DNA of 64,000 bases, from the NCBI RefSeq assembly GCF_910591885.1, contig NW_025963549.1, forward strand, positions 2,914,001 through 2,978,000, in the 5' to 3' direction. Positions 22,437 through 34,730 of the stretch are shown one piece after another (position 1 is the stretch's first letter; each line of letters begins with the position of its first letter). Position numbers and translations under genes: made by a program. Below the pieces are notes generated by a model. That model saw only the letters and a program-made list of their open reading frames with translations, did not search any database and was not told the origin of the DNA. Origin of the DNA: Bombus terrestris. Lineage: Eukaryota; Arthropoda; Insecta; Hymenoptera; Apidae.

Positions 22437-25076
22437 GTTGCGCAGAATACTCCACATATGATGCCAAATCAGCCGGTTTGTGCCACGTCAACTCTGGACC
22501 CGACCAAATTCTGTGTAATTGCAAATTTGCATATTCAGGCTTAAATATTCAAATGACGGTATCTTCGTTCCTATTACAGATATGTCGACAAGACTATGCA
22601 AGTAGTATTCCACAATTACTACCAAATACAGCGCGCATCATCCGGGATGCGACTTTTCAACTGTGAACGCTGTAAAAGCCAATGTAATTGCGGATTTGCA
22701 TGTTAAGGTTGAATTACTCGTTAGAACGTAGCCGCACTGGTATTGGATATATGTCGAAAATGCTATGCGCGGTAGCTCCACATTTGCTGCCAAATAGAGC
22801 ACACATCAGTGGGCTGGCGCTAAGTGTGAAATCCAGCGAAATTGCAGTTTTGCATATTCAGGCTTAAATATTCAAATCTACGTATCTCTGTTTCTAATGC
22901 AGACATGACGATGAATTTCTGTGTGTTATACTCCACATTGGCTCCCAAATTTAGCACACATCGGAGGGTTTTTGCTATGTCATCTGTGTATCCTGTGAAA
23001 TCCAATGTAATTGCAGTTTTGCTTACATAGGCTGAATCCTCCATTAGAAATCATTGCGCTGTTATTAGCTGTATACATATGATGTATGTCGGAAATACGA
23101 TGCACGCTACACTCCACATTTGCTGCCAGATACAGTGAACACGATCCGGTTTGAGCTGTGTCAACTCTGGACCTTGTACATGCAGCGTAATTGCTGTTTT
23201 ACATATTCGGTCTCAGATATTTGAATCAACTTTTCTCCTCTTTTATAGCACACATGCTGAGAACTCGATGCATCTTATACTCCACAGTTGCTGCCAAATA
23301 CAGCCCACATCAGCTGCTTTGAGCTATGTCATCTCTGGTCTCCGATAAATCCAACGTAGTTTCAGCTTTGCATATTCAGGCTGAAATATTCTAATCAACG
23401 TATCTCCGCTTCCGTTGCAGATATGCCGACAACGTAAAGCGTGTTATACGCCAAAATTGTTGCCAAATACAGCACGCATCAGCCGCTTTGGGCTATGTCG
23501 ATTCTGGACCCTGTGAAGTGCAGCGTAATTGTAGTTTTGCATACTCAGGAATAAACGTTCAGATCAATGTGTCTCCGTCTCTATAGCATATGTGCCGACA
23601 TCCACTCCATATTTGCTGCCAAATACAGCGCACATTAGTGGGCTGGCGCTATGTCAACTCTGGCCCGTGTCAAACCCGCGTAATTGCAGTTTTGCAAATT
23701 CGTGCATAAATATTCAAATCAACGTATCTACGATTCTGTTACAGATATGCCGACAATTCGAATCAGGTTATACATTACATTTGCTGCCAATACAGTGCAC
23801 ATCATTGGATTTAAACTATGTCATCTCCGATCACCGACAAATCCAGCGTAATTGCAGTTTTTCATATACATTATTATATATTCAAATCCACGCATCTCCG
23901 TTACTGTTGGAATTGTGTCGACAATACGATTTGCCTTGTATTCCACATTTCTTGCAAATTAAACCAATATCATCCAATTAGCGCTATGTCCACTCTGGTT
24001 CGGCCAAACCCAAAGCAACTGCAGTTTTGCATTACCAAACCTAAATAATCAAATCAACTAATCTCCGTTTCGATTGCAGATATGTGGAAAATTCGATGCG
24101 CTTTATACTCCGTAGTTGCTACTAAATACAGCTCACATCATCTGGTTCGCGCTATGTCAAATCCGGATCCTGAGAAATCAAGCGTAAATGCAGTAATGCA
24201 TGATCAGGGTTCAATATTCAGATCGACGTGACTCAGCTCCTATTGCAGATATGTCGACAAAACGGTGCGCGTTATATTCCACATGGACTGCCATACACTG
24301 GGCGCTTCATCTGGTTTAAGCCATGTTAAATACGGAACGAGTCAAATCCAGCGTATTTGTAGTTTTGCACATTCAAGCCTAAATATTCAAGTGAATGTAT
24401 CTCCGTTTTCATAGTAAGTATGTTCACAATAGGATGCATGTTATACTCCACATTTGCTGCCAAATACAGCACACATCAGACAGTTTGCACATTCTCAAGA
24501 CTGGACTCGGTGAAATCCAGCGTGACTGCAGTTTTGGATGTTAATGCTTACATATTCGAATCAAGGTATCTCCGCTTGTTTTGCGGAAACGTTGGCCATA
24601 CGATGCGCCTTATATTCCACATCTGATGCCAAATCAGCCGGTTTGTGCTATGCCAACTCTGGACCCTGTAAATTCTAGCATAATTGCAGTTTTTGCTATT
24701 AATGCTTAAATATTGCTTTCAAAGTCTCTCCGCTTGTTTTGCACATATGTCGACAATTCGAAACGCCTTATACTCTACATTTGCTACAGTTACATTACTC
24801 ATCAGTTTTTTGAGCTATGTCAACTCTGGTCTCTGCCAAAACCTGCCAAAATGCAATTTTGCATTTTCAGGAATTGAAAAGATATAGAATGGATTCGGAA
24901 ATACAAATAATTCCCTTTATTTAGCACACAACTGTTGTACATATATCTTATACTCTAAAGACCTCGAAATGCTACTAGCACGCACGCTTGTTGTCAACCG
25001 GCTCCTCCAGATACTTCTAACGCCTGACTCTTGTTTTTTGTCCCAACTAAGGCCTGGAAGTCCTCTGACGCTTACA
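22437..25076 (-). repeat. Right arm of large inverted repeat
   Basis: Reverse complement of 16750-19605: about 14-15 satellite monomers in minus orientation, then copia LTR-E. This is the only block in the window where the satellite runs on the minus strand. Small indels make it about 200 bp shorter than the left arm. Confidence 0.85.
24881..25076 (-). repeat. Truncated copia LTR-E at outer end of right arm
   Basis: gatatagaatggattcgg through cctctgacgcttac, lacking the last 45 or so bases. It differs from the adjacent LTR at 25237 at only about six positions. Confidence 0.8.
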
Positions 25077-25236
25077 GTGGTTTCTCAGTCTGATTCGTGT
25101 ATTTTCCATGTATGTTATATCAGATTTCTTGAATATTATTTCGTCACAGTGTAAAATGTGTCTTTTTTATACTAGCGAACTGGTTAATTCTATCGTTGTT
25201 ACTGAATATTATAATATTCTTGTACGTTAGTGTATT
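25077..25236. other. 160-bp AT-rich spacer between two copia LTRs
   Basis: I see no gene and no match elsewhere in the window. Confidence 0.4.
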
Positions 25237-25481
25237 TGTAATGGTATAGAATGGATTCGGAAATACAAATAATTCCCTTTATTTAGCACACAACATTTAT
25301 ACATATATCTTATACTCTAAAGACCTCGAAATGCTATTAGCACGCACGCTTGTTGTCAACCGGCTCCTCCAGATACTTCTAACGCCTGACTCTTGTCTTT
25401 TGTCCCAACTAAGGCCTGGACGTCCTCTGACGCTTACACGCACATTTACATGTACAGTTTAAATGTATCATGTTCCTAACA
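25237..25481 (-). repeat. 3' LTR of copia E1
   Basis: 245 bp from tgtaatgg to ttcctaaca; a purine run (AAGGAGGCG on the minus strand) abuts it on the inside. Confidence 0.85.
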
Positions 25482-25602
25482 CGCCTCCTTACATTTATAC
25501 TGTACACTTAATCGTATTAACATGCTTTGACGAATTACGTAACAGAAACTTTAACACTTATTGCTTTATCTACATTTCTCTTAGTTTACATTCATCCATG
25601 AC

Positions 25603-26022
25603 CTAAACCTTTCGAATTTCTCTCTCTGTACACAGTGCCTTCGTAAAAATATCCGCAGTATTTTCGTCTGTACTTACCTTAAGTATGTTTATCTTGTTCT
25701 CCTTTAAGCACTCGTGAACATAGTGGTAATGAACTTCAATGTGTTTAGAATTTTTTGTAAAATTTCCGTGCTTTGCTATACTCATCACTCCAGAGTTATC
25801 CTCATCAATTTTTACAGGGTTATCGTCTAGATTTACATTGAAGATTTTCATAATTTCCATAATGGACATTAATTCACTCACCGCTTCCGATAGAGCTACA
25901 TACTCTGCATACGTCGAGGCTTTTGTCACACACCTTCGTTTTTTAGACTTCCAACCAATTACATTTCCACACAATCTAATTACATATTCAGAAGTCGATT
26001 TCTTTTCTAAATGATCTCCTGC
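25603..26022 (-). pseudogene. pol: RNase H of copia E1
   Basis: Carries GWKSKKRRCVTKASTYAEYV, IDEDNSGVMSIAKHG, KHIEVHYHYVHE and DENTADIFTKAL, the copia RNase H signature. Joined in frame to RT through one TAG at 26023-26025 that stands where DADWAGD has Trp. The protein sequence is identical to that of E2 (49123-49494). Confidence 0.85.
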
Positions 26023-26808
26023 CTAATCAGCGTCCACATAACAATCTATCGTTTCACATTTTTCATTCCTTTTATAATCTAATCTTAAGTCTCTAGTCCG
26101 GTACAAATATTTCAATATTCGCAAAGCAAATTTAAAATGTGTCTCATTACAACAATCTTGAAATCTACTCAAATAATTCACACTATAACTTATATCGGGT
26201 CTGGTATTTTCACTAATATACAACAATGCGCCAATTAAATTTTTGTATCCAATATCCTCTCTATTTATCACAGCTTTTTCAATTTTTAAGTTGGTCTCCA
26301 TAGGTGCACAGTACAATTTGCTATTTTGTAACTTACATTTGTTTGCTAATGATTCAATGTATTTCTTTTGGCTTAATCTTATTTCATTTTTGAAATAATC
26401 ATAGTCTATATTTATTCCAAGATATTCTTTGACTTCACCTAAATCTTTCATTTCAAATCTATTAGTTAATAACTTCTTTACCCTTTGTATCTTCCTTTTA
26501 TTTTTACTACAAATTAGCAAATCGTCTACATACATTAGCAAATAAACAACATTTTCTCCCTCTCCATGTATATATATGCACAACTCTATGTTATTCTTCT
26601 TAAAACCTAATCTCGTCACATACTTATCAAGACACTCATACCACTCTCTTCGACTTTCTTTTAACCCATAAAGCGCTTTCGATAGTTTACAAACTCTATT
26701 CGTTCCGTCCGCATATCCCTTTGGTGAATTTACATATACCTCCGAGGTTACTTCACCATTTAAAAAAGCAGTTTCTACATTCATTTGCTCAATCCATTTT
26801 GACAACAA
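26023..26808 (-). pseudogene. pol: Reverse transcriptase of copia E1
   Basis: 261 codons: MNVETAFLNGE, CKLSKALYGLKESRREWYE, the YVDDLLICS box, MKDLGEVKEYLGI and DISYSVNYLSRF. Complete in its catalytic part. One residue differs from E2 (Lys for Glu in GYxNLIGALLY). The frame changes upstream at about 26815-26895. Confidence 0.88.
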
Positions 26809-26897
26809 TATGATAGCAATATCTTAAAGGTCTCATTACTCGCTACTGGGGAGTATATGTCATCGGCTACGTTTCTTTGATGGAATCCTCTTACCAC

Positions 26898-28503
26898 TTA
26901 TCTAGCCTTATACCTGTCATCTGATTTTCTCGTGTAAACCCATTTTACATCTAATACGTCTTTGCCTTTTACCCTTTCTACCAATTTCCAAGTTTTATTC
27001 TTATAAAGACATTCTATTTCCTTATTCATAGCTTGTTTCCAATCTTCACTATCTTCGCAACAAATCGCCTCCTCAAATGTACAAGGGATATCTACACTAC
27101 AATAATTTGCATGGCTTTCACTAATGTCTTCTTTTTCTGGATATCTTACTGGAGTTCTCTTATTACGTGTAGATCTTCGAGGGATGTTTAAGCTTTCAAG
27201 ACTGTTATCATTTTCATCTTCCCTACTTTCTAACTCTTCCTTATTCATGTTTACCAATAAATCATTATCCTCAATGTCATCGTTATCTTTATCGAATGAA
27301 TTCTCCAGAAAACCGATACATTTTGTGTCGGTTTCTATGACCTCTACATGTCTCGCTATTGTTATTTTCCCACCTAATAAGACTCTGTAACCTACTTCAC
27401 TATATCCAAACTAAATTCCCATATCTGCCTTCTTATCCCATTTAGAAACTCTCTTTTGTTCTTACACAAACATTACTTCCATATAGATGTAGATTTTCAA
27501 CACTTGGTTTTCTCCCGAAGAATACTTCAAAAGGTGTCTTTCTCTCTATAGTATTTGCCAGTATTTGATTCTTCAAGTATACCGCTGTCCAATCTATTTC
27601 CAGCCAGTACCTTTTATGTACTTTCGCTTCCGCTAACAAGCAACGTGCCATGTCCATAACTCTTCTATTATACCTTTCCGCAGTTCCGTTTAATTCATGT
27701 ACGTAGGTTGGGCAGTTATTTATTCTGATACCTTTATCCCTAGCAAATTTATAAATTCGATTATTCAAATTCTCTTTTCCATTATCACATCTCAATATTT
27801 TAAACCTCTTGCCCGTTAAATTCTCGGCTTCATTTACAAACTGTACGAAACAATCAAACACCTCACCCTTTGATTTTATACAATAAATTCTAGCTATTTT
27901 GCTATAATCATCGATAAATGAGATGAACTATTTCTCTTCATTGAATCCGGTAGTCTTAAAGGGACCGCACACGTCCGAATGAATAATTTCCATTATCTCC
28001 CTAGCCTTGGTTCGATTATTTTTGAATGGTAAATTGTGCATTTTCCTTTCCTGTACACCCTACATTTCAAAAATTCCTTTTCAAATTCATTCGGTATACC
28101 AGTAACTAGCTGCTCTTTACCCAAAATATTTAAATATTTAAAATTTACGTGTCCTAACATCCTATGCCATCTTTTCTTTTTACTCATATCACTACGTTCG
28201 GCGCTGTTTGCTAAGTGCTCCTTCCCTTTCAATATACTTTTCATTCTATATGTTCCCTTTTCTTTAACCGCTACCGCTGTAAGCTTATTGTCCTCATCTA
28301 TTACTTTTGCAATATTTCCTATTGAAATAACCGTGTTCCTATTATCTTTTAACTTGCCTAAACTAATCAAGTTTGCGGACATTTTTTTCGCGTAAAAAAC
28401 ATTATCCACATTTATTTCATTTTGCTTTCCAAATGCTTCAAAATAACTTATAACATTCGCTAATTTTGTTGCCTTTATCGATCTATTATCGCCTAAATAT
28501 ATA
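26898..28503 (-). pseudogene. pol: Protease-proximal part, integrase and linker of copia E1
   Basis: Open pieces at 26898-27257 (linker ending KWVYTRKSDDRYKAR), 27442-27861 (integrase core with LRCDNGKE and LNGTAERYN) and 27993-28503 (GAG-pre-integrase with WHRMLGHVN). Compared with E2 the first zinc His pair is intact (GHVN; GYVN in E2) but the Cys side is damaged, and a 7-base deletion near 27460 breaks the end of the core. The protein before 28503 is cut by the solo LTR-B; the protease lies at 29441-29624. Confidence 0.82.
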
Positions 28504-29440
28504 TGTCGGAGATGAAAGAACACCGGAACTCCTCCTTGGATTCGCGGGAATACCGCAACTCTGTAACTTAGATTAAACAAATGCCGCACCGATTATTCGA
28601 GATTTATGATAGTGAGCTTGGGCTCGAGGCGACAATCAGTCGCCGAACGTAGCCGCGGTCAAAGGGATGAACGTTTTATCTGACAAAGGCACAGAGTAAC
28701 TCTATACCTCTCCTTAAAAGAAATAGTCGTAGCGATACGTGGCAGTAAATACTTCAATGGTTTCTATCCCGCGGCCCGCCACACGCAGATTTTGTCCTCC
28801 GGGTAAGATGATCGCCGGGTGTCGGCATGCCTTTGTGGTGTATGTTTAGCTAACGTGAGGACCCGCTATAGATCTTAAGATTTAGTCAAGCGAAGTCCGT
28901 CAAGTAGTCTTTGTTGCAACTACGGGAAGACAGGAGAAACCTATCTTCCACGAACGTTGCCCCCCGTCAACAACCTCCCCTCAAGGGCGGCCAGCATCTC
29001 TTTCAAAACGCCGATATGGAGATCGACCAATTAGCAACAGCGCTAATTTCCCTCGCCTTTGGAACGAAAGCTTTCGTTGACGAATTCGAGGATCTCATGT
29101 CCTTAGACACACCCATTATAGTTCTCCTCGACGGCATCGTCGAGACGGAGATTCATTCTTTCGTACGATCTCATCGAGGAATGACAGTGCCACCTTACAA
29201 CCAGTGAATACCTCACATCTAGTTAACAAAGAGTTAGACTTGAACTGTGCGAGAACATACGTTTACCACCCCGTGACCGCGGATACGTTTCGAACCTAAG
29301 GTCATTATCACTAGTGCTTCGAGTGCTTAATCTTGTTAATAAGCCCGTGCTAATAAACTCTCCATTGTATCACGACAATGGCTAATTCTAATGAAAATTC
29401 ATTAAACGCCCACCTCCATAATCCTGACTTCAATCCGACA
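28504..29440 (+). mobile_element. Solo LTR-B inserted in copia E1
   Basis: 937 bp from tgtcggagatg to caatccgaca, flanked by the 4-bp duplication TATA (28500-28503 and 29441-29444). The uninterrupted site is present in E2 near 52026 (cctaaatatatatttaccgg). It is a plus-sense copy of the family B LTR. The 98-codon open frame inside it (28911-29207) is not supported as a gene. Confidence 0.88.
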
Positions 29441-29624
29441 TATATTTACCGGTTCTTTAAGGTCAATAGATTTATCGAAATAATTTACGTTGTTAATTAT
29501 GTGATCTGTGCAACCGCTATCTAATGGCCACATTACTTCATAATTACTTATCTCGTTCGCCTCGCCGCTGTGTGCTGCGTGCGCCGTTGCTATCCATGTG
29601 CTTGATCTTGAGTTACCATGCTCG
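29441..29624 (-). pseudogene. pol: Protease segment of copia E1
   Basis: Continues copia after the solo LTR; the minus strand reads VMWPLDSGCTDHI as in E2, the aspartic protease site of copia elements. It ends at the CTCG target site of gypsy C (29621-29624). Confidence 0.8.
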
Positions 29625-30007
29625 TGTCACGTAAAATAAAAAGCAGGAGACTCGAACGAAAAGAAAAAAATTAAGGTAACAAAAAAAACAAGAGAATTTA
29701 TTTCTTGTATTCTGAATTTACACTGATTGCGATTTTGTTCTGAGCTCCAGCCGTGACTTTCCAAGACTGACGCTCTTACAATTTGACTTTCGGTAACATC
29801 TGTTTCTTCTTTGTTTGTCATCTCTCAATATCCCCACTACCCTGTAGGCGTACGTGACCGTTGTCACTCTTCTAGGACATTCGGTGGAAGGACCGTTAGG
29901 ATACAGATGACTCATTAGGCACTTCGGCGATATACATTGTCGCCAAGGCCGCCACATCTCTATCTCCATCATCGGTCCATCGGATTTGAAGTATGCCGGT
30001 CGTGACA
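29625..30007 (-). repeat. 3' LTR of gypsy C
   Basis: 383 bp from tgtcacgtaaaat to cggtcgtgaca. The short open frames within it recur in each LTR copy and are not genes. Confidence 0.9.
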
Positions 30008-30084
30008 TACCCACCAGTTTAGATTGATCTTGGTCCTCTAAGATCGTAGTAGAATTGGTTGGATTTGTTTATAAATCGTAATTC

Positions 30085-31251
30085 CTATTCTGTGAATTTA
30101 AGACAACTAACAAAGGGTATTGTTACTAGTGCTAGGGTCAGCATTATCGTGGAAAAAGTACGTTTTCGATCGGTACCATGTATCTTTTTCTTAATATTGT
30201 CGATAGATATAATGTAGTAAGGAGTTTTCACATCATTGATTCTATAGGGTCCTAACCATTCAATGTCCAACTTATCTCTTTTATGGTCATTGTGAATTAA
30301 AACAAAGTCTCCTTTCCTAAACACGGTCTGAGTTTTAACAATCTTTCTTTCTTGGTCTCGCTTGTAGCGTTGCTTATTTTGAATAAGTGTTTTGTGAGCT
30401 GTTTCCCAATATTTATTTAACTGTTTTTGCCAAAGTGAGTACATATCGTCATAGGTAAATGTGGGGAATTTGGACATTGCGGAAGGTAAGTTCGCTTTTC
30501 GCCCAAAAGTCAATTCGAAGGGGGAGAATCCTGTTCCTTCATGTTTTGCAGTGTTGTATCCTAAACAAATGAAATTAAGTACTTCGTCCCATTCTTTGTC
30601 ATTGTCGTGTAACGCAGTACGAATTAAATCTTTAACCGAGGCATGTGTTCTTTCGAGGGATCCGTTACTCTGTGGGTGAAATGAAGTTGTTTTGACGTTT
30701 TTGATTTTAAAGGCCTCTTCAAATTTCGTCATTAAATCGCTAACAAAATTTTGTCCTTGGTCTGTCAGAATCGTCTTTGGTGCCGAAAATATGTAAATAT
30801 AGTGCTCAATGAGCGCGTTAATTATAGATTCAGTTCGTTGCGTTTTGAGGGGAACGAGGATCAGATATTTCGTAAGTTCGTCGTGAATTGAAAGTATATA
30901 TTGATTTCCGCGTTTGGTTTTCGTCATCGGTCCTATGATGTCCATAGCGATTTTGTCGTTAGGGTGAAGTGGTGTGTCTGAGATCTGTGGGGACTCATTG
31001 GGTCTGATAGGTGTTAGTTTCTCCTTTTGACATGTGTCGCATGTCTTCACGAAGTTTTCTACTCTTTCAAAAAGGCCGGGGATTTTGAACTTATCCTTAA
31101 TCCGTTGATACGTTTTCTGTATCCCTAAATGTCCTACGGTGTCGTTATGGTTTTCCTTTATTGCTTGTAGTATTTCGCTTTCGTCTAGTTTTAAAATGGG
31201 GTTGGGCGCATAAGTAATTTCCTTGTATGTGTCGTTAAAATATATTAGCAT
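30085..31251 (-). pseudogene. pol: Integrase of gypsy C
   Basis: 388 codons, complete as an integrase: H-x5-H (H-NDTVGHLG region) with CDTCQ for the zinc site, first Asp in AMDIIGPM, second in ILTDQGQNF, Glu in PQSNGSLERTH, and a C-terminal SH3-like region (GDFVLIHND, LDIEWLGPYRI). The last 19 residues form a hydrophobic tail (LTLALVTIPFVSCLKF) that looks like a signal peptide and could be the remnant of an envelope start; this is inference only. The frame differs from the gag-RT frame upstream. Confidence 0.85.
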
Positions 31252-31700
31252 GAGTTTAATCTGTGTTTTCTCTAATTCAGTGAAATCGTAATTTCCTATG
31301 CCGATTTTTGTTGTATTTTTAAGGATTTTGTAAAGTTTTCTGATCCAAAGTGTCTCGTCGTATTCTCCTAAATCGTTTCGAGTTAATTGGTAAAATGTTT
31401 GATCATTCGGTTTAACTTCTAAGAGTTTCGGGTTTTCGTTGTTGTTTTTCCATTCGTTGAATGAATTAGTGTGGTCAATTAATAGGTCGAGATTAACTAT
31501 TTCGTTGCGAGTTACCGCGTGAACGCTAGATAAGGCGTCTGCAGCAGTATTATCTTACCCTTTGTGTATTCGATTTCATAGCTGTATTCTTCGAGTCTAA
31601 GTCTCCAACGAATCAGTCGACTAGAGGGGTCTTTGCAATTGTGTAGCCTCTTAAAGGCTTGGTAGTCGGTTCGAATAATGAAGCGTCGTCCTAACAAGTA
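31252..31700 (-). pseudogene. pol: RNase H end and connection of gypsy C
   Basis: 31512-31697 continues the RNase H in the same frame as the long upstream frame: LLGRRFIIRTDYQAFKRL and WRLRLEEYSYEIEYTKGK. Between them is a single TAG (about 31701-31703). Between 31512 and 31251 the frame is lost, although the text still resembles the RNase H-integrase connection. Confidence 0.8.
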
Positions 31701-34700
31701 CTACCTAAGTCTTTTCACGGCCCATACGATGGCCAAGAGTTCCTTTTCTGTCGTGGTATAGTTTCGTTCGGGTGGGTTTAGTGTCCTTGAAATGTAACAG
31801 CAAGGATGACCGTCTTGTGACAGTATTGCTCCTAGTCCTTCGTTACTTGCGTCGGTGGTTAGGGTAAAGGTTTTGTTAAAGTCCGGATAAGCTAGTATTG
31901 GGGAATTACAGAGTTTGTCCTTTAAAGTATCAAAGCTAGTCTGGTGTTTGTCAGTCCAATGGAATGGTGTGTCCTTTTTTGTTAAGTCTGTAAGGCTTTT
32001 CGCGATTTTAGAAAAATTCCGAATAAATTTGCGGTAATAACCTGCTAAACCTAAGAATGATTTAACGTCCGTGGCATTGCCGGGTAATCGAAAGTTTTTT
32101 GCAGCGTCTAATTTCTTGCAGTTTGGTTTAACTTCTTCGGCTGAAACTACGTGGCCTAAGTATTCTAGTTCAGGTTTTACGAATTCGCACTTATCCGGTT
32201 GCAATTTAAGTCCTAATTCTCTGAGTCTCTGAAATACTATCGCGAGGTCTTCATTATGTTCTTGAATCGTTTTTCCGAATATCAATATGTCGTCCAAATA
32301 AACAAGGCAATATTTACCTACAAGTCCAGTTAAGGCTCTGTCCATTAATCTTTGAAAAGTAGCGGGTGCGTTTTTAAGACCGAATGGCATTCGATTGAAC
32401 TGAAAGTGGCCTTGCGGTGTCGAAAAAGCGGTATATTTTTTGGATTTCTCGTTCATTGGAATTTGATGAAATCCTGAGGATAAATCAAGCGCCGAAAAGA
32501 ATTTCGCGTTTCCTAGTTGTGTCAAAATGTCGTCTATGTTAGGTAAAGGATAAGCGTCTTGTTCCGTGAGTTCATTAAGTTTCCTAAAATCAATGACTAT
32601 CCTCCATTTCTGTTTTCCTGAGGCGTCTAATTTTTTCGGAACTACCCATACCGGAGAGTTATAAGGGGAATCGGATTCTTCTATGATATTTTTCTTTAAC
32701 ATGTCTCCTATTTGTCGCGAAATTTCGTCTCGATGACATTCCGGTGGTCTATACGATCGTGTGTTAATGATTTTATCTTTGGTTAATGAAATTGTCTGCT
32801 GGGTTAAATTAGTACAGGGCAAAAGGTCGGTTTCTAAATTGAAGATGTCAACGTAGTGCAGAATAATCTTTTCTATGGATTCGCGGGTTGACTCTTCAAT
32901 GTGATCTGTTTTCACTAGGCTTTTTAGTTTTGATACGTTGCAAACATCATGAGAATTTTGGATATTATTAGAAATTTCAATGTTTTGCTCACCAGTGTTG
33001 ATAAAACATACTTTAGATGGTTTGCCTTCCAGATAGATTGTTTGAACTCTGTTTTCTCCGGGAGTTAATAGTATTGGCTTCTGAAAGAAAATGGTTTTGT
33101 CATTTAGTCGGATTCTGTCGTTGGATATCGAATAGTTATACTTCTCTAAACATGGTAGCCCAATGATTCCGTCTTCGATGATTGGGAAGTTGTCCGGTAC
33201 TATGTAAAAGATGTGGTCTTGTCCAAAAATTCGTTTCGTTACGTATTCGTTCGTTTCGTATTTGTCTCGTCCCTTAGAAAATTTTTGTCTAGGCCCTATT
33301 TGTATCGCGTTGACAGTTTTCTTACGTTTCACTAGGTTTGTCCCTGCTCCTGTGTCGACCAGAAATACTCGCTCTGTGGTTCGGGTTGACAAAGGTATTG
33401 TGAATAATCTTCCTGTGGTGATGTTGACTCGCGTCGTTTCGCGCGGTTCGTCTATACTCTGGTTCGATGTTACCTCTCGTGTTTCGTCCCTTTCCTGGAC
33501 TGCTTGAATTCTTGCGGGTGGTCGGTCGTACTGGCTCGGTTGTAGAAAATTTTGGCATTTGCTGGCCATGTGTCCCAGCTTTCCGCATTTGAAACACTTC
33601 ATTTGCGCGCGCTTAGCGGGTAGCCCATTATCTACTCGGTCGAATGTGGTAGGTTTCTGAGCTGCTGGTGTGTTAGGCGATCTAGATAGTGTATTAGATC
33701 TTCTTACCTGCATTGATTGATTGTTGAGGCGATTACTAGCGGAAGGCAAGCGACTACTTGACCAATTGGCTTGCCGTTCTTCTCGTGAGTAGCGTTCTAA
33801 GTCGGCTGCTTTCTTTTCAGCTTCTTCAAGATTCACGGGTTCAATGATTAATAATGTTCGGCCTATGTCGCGCCTGAGAACATTTAGGTACACACGGACA
33901 TTCTTCTTTGTAGTTTCTTCGATCATTAGCTTGCGTAGAAGTGGTTGTGGGTACTCGTTGGTTACTGCGTACAGTAAACGGTTGAGTACTCTTCTGAACC
34001 GAATATTAAAACTCTGCACTGATTCTTCCCGTCCCTGTCTCAACTCTTTTAATTGTTCCCGATATTCTTCCGAAGTCACTTGAGCTGCCACATTGCTCCT
34101 CAGTGCGTTGTACAGATCACTGTAGCACTCAATGGGGATGTTGCGGATACTTTGAGCTGCTTTTCCTACGATTTTTCCTACCTTTATTGCTTTTAGCAAT
34201 AAATCTTGCTCCATGCAACGGTCTTTCATACTGCTCACTTCTTTGATGAATTCTTCCACACCTACGTCATAGTCTCCGTTGAGCATTGGAATACAACGTA
34301 TTGCAGCCTTAACTCGTAGAGTGGAAAGAGCGGGTGGAAAAGAGCCTCTTTCTTCAACCTCGGGTTGTTCGGTGTCGATGTGCGCAGGTGGGATGCCTGG
34401 AATCGTTAACCCGGTCGGTTCGCGTGCCCTAACCGTACTCCCGATGCGATTAATCGCCGTCGATTCACTTTCGTTGCCTTCAGTAATGATGGAACCAGAA
34501 TCATCGGTCGCAAGGGATCCGAACCCAGTCCGTAGCTCTGCGACGGTTCTCCTAAGACTTCCGATTTCTGCTACCCAGCATCTATTTGTTTCGTCACTTT
34601 GCATAGACAAACGTAACATATCCTCTTGTAAACGGGCAATACTCTCTTGCTGTTTTTGAATGCTATCCAATATTGTTCGCAACGTTGGATCCGTTGAGGT

Positions 34701-34730
34701 AGAAGTTTGAGATTCGTTTGTCTTAGACAT
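31701..34730 (-). pseudogene. gag-pol: Gag-protease-RT-RNase H polyprotein of gypsy C
   Basis: A long single frame. It is open up to 34967, but the part above 34730 overlaps the LTR end and primer region, so I place the start at the ATG at 34728-34730 (MSKTNESQ). The N-terminal region is acidic/serine-rich with a coiled-coil-like stretch (IQKQQESIARLQEDMLRL). Then come the Gag core, a CCHC zinc knuckle (CFKCGKLGHMASKC), protease (FLVDTGAGTNLV), RT (FSALDLSSGFHQI; CLVYLDDILIFG) and RNase H (TTDASNEGLGAIL). All visible catalytic residues are intact; the frame ends at a TAG inside RNase H. Confidence 0.88.

Noticed and set aside
28911..29207. 98-codon frame in the solo LTR-B
   Set aside because: Not open in the other LTR-B copies (for example 13745-14725), so it is unlikely to be coding.
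29627..29821. 64-codon frame with a hydrophobic C-terminus repeated in each gypsy C LTR
   Set aside because: LTR sequence; the hydrophobic part comes from an A/T-rich run near the LTR end.
30085..30145. Possible envelope gene of gypsy C
   Set aside because: Only about 80 bases separate the end of pol from the 3' LTR. The hydrophobic pol tail alone does not support an envelope gene.
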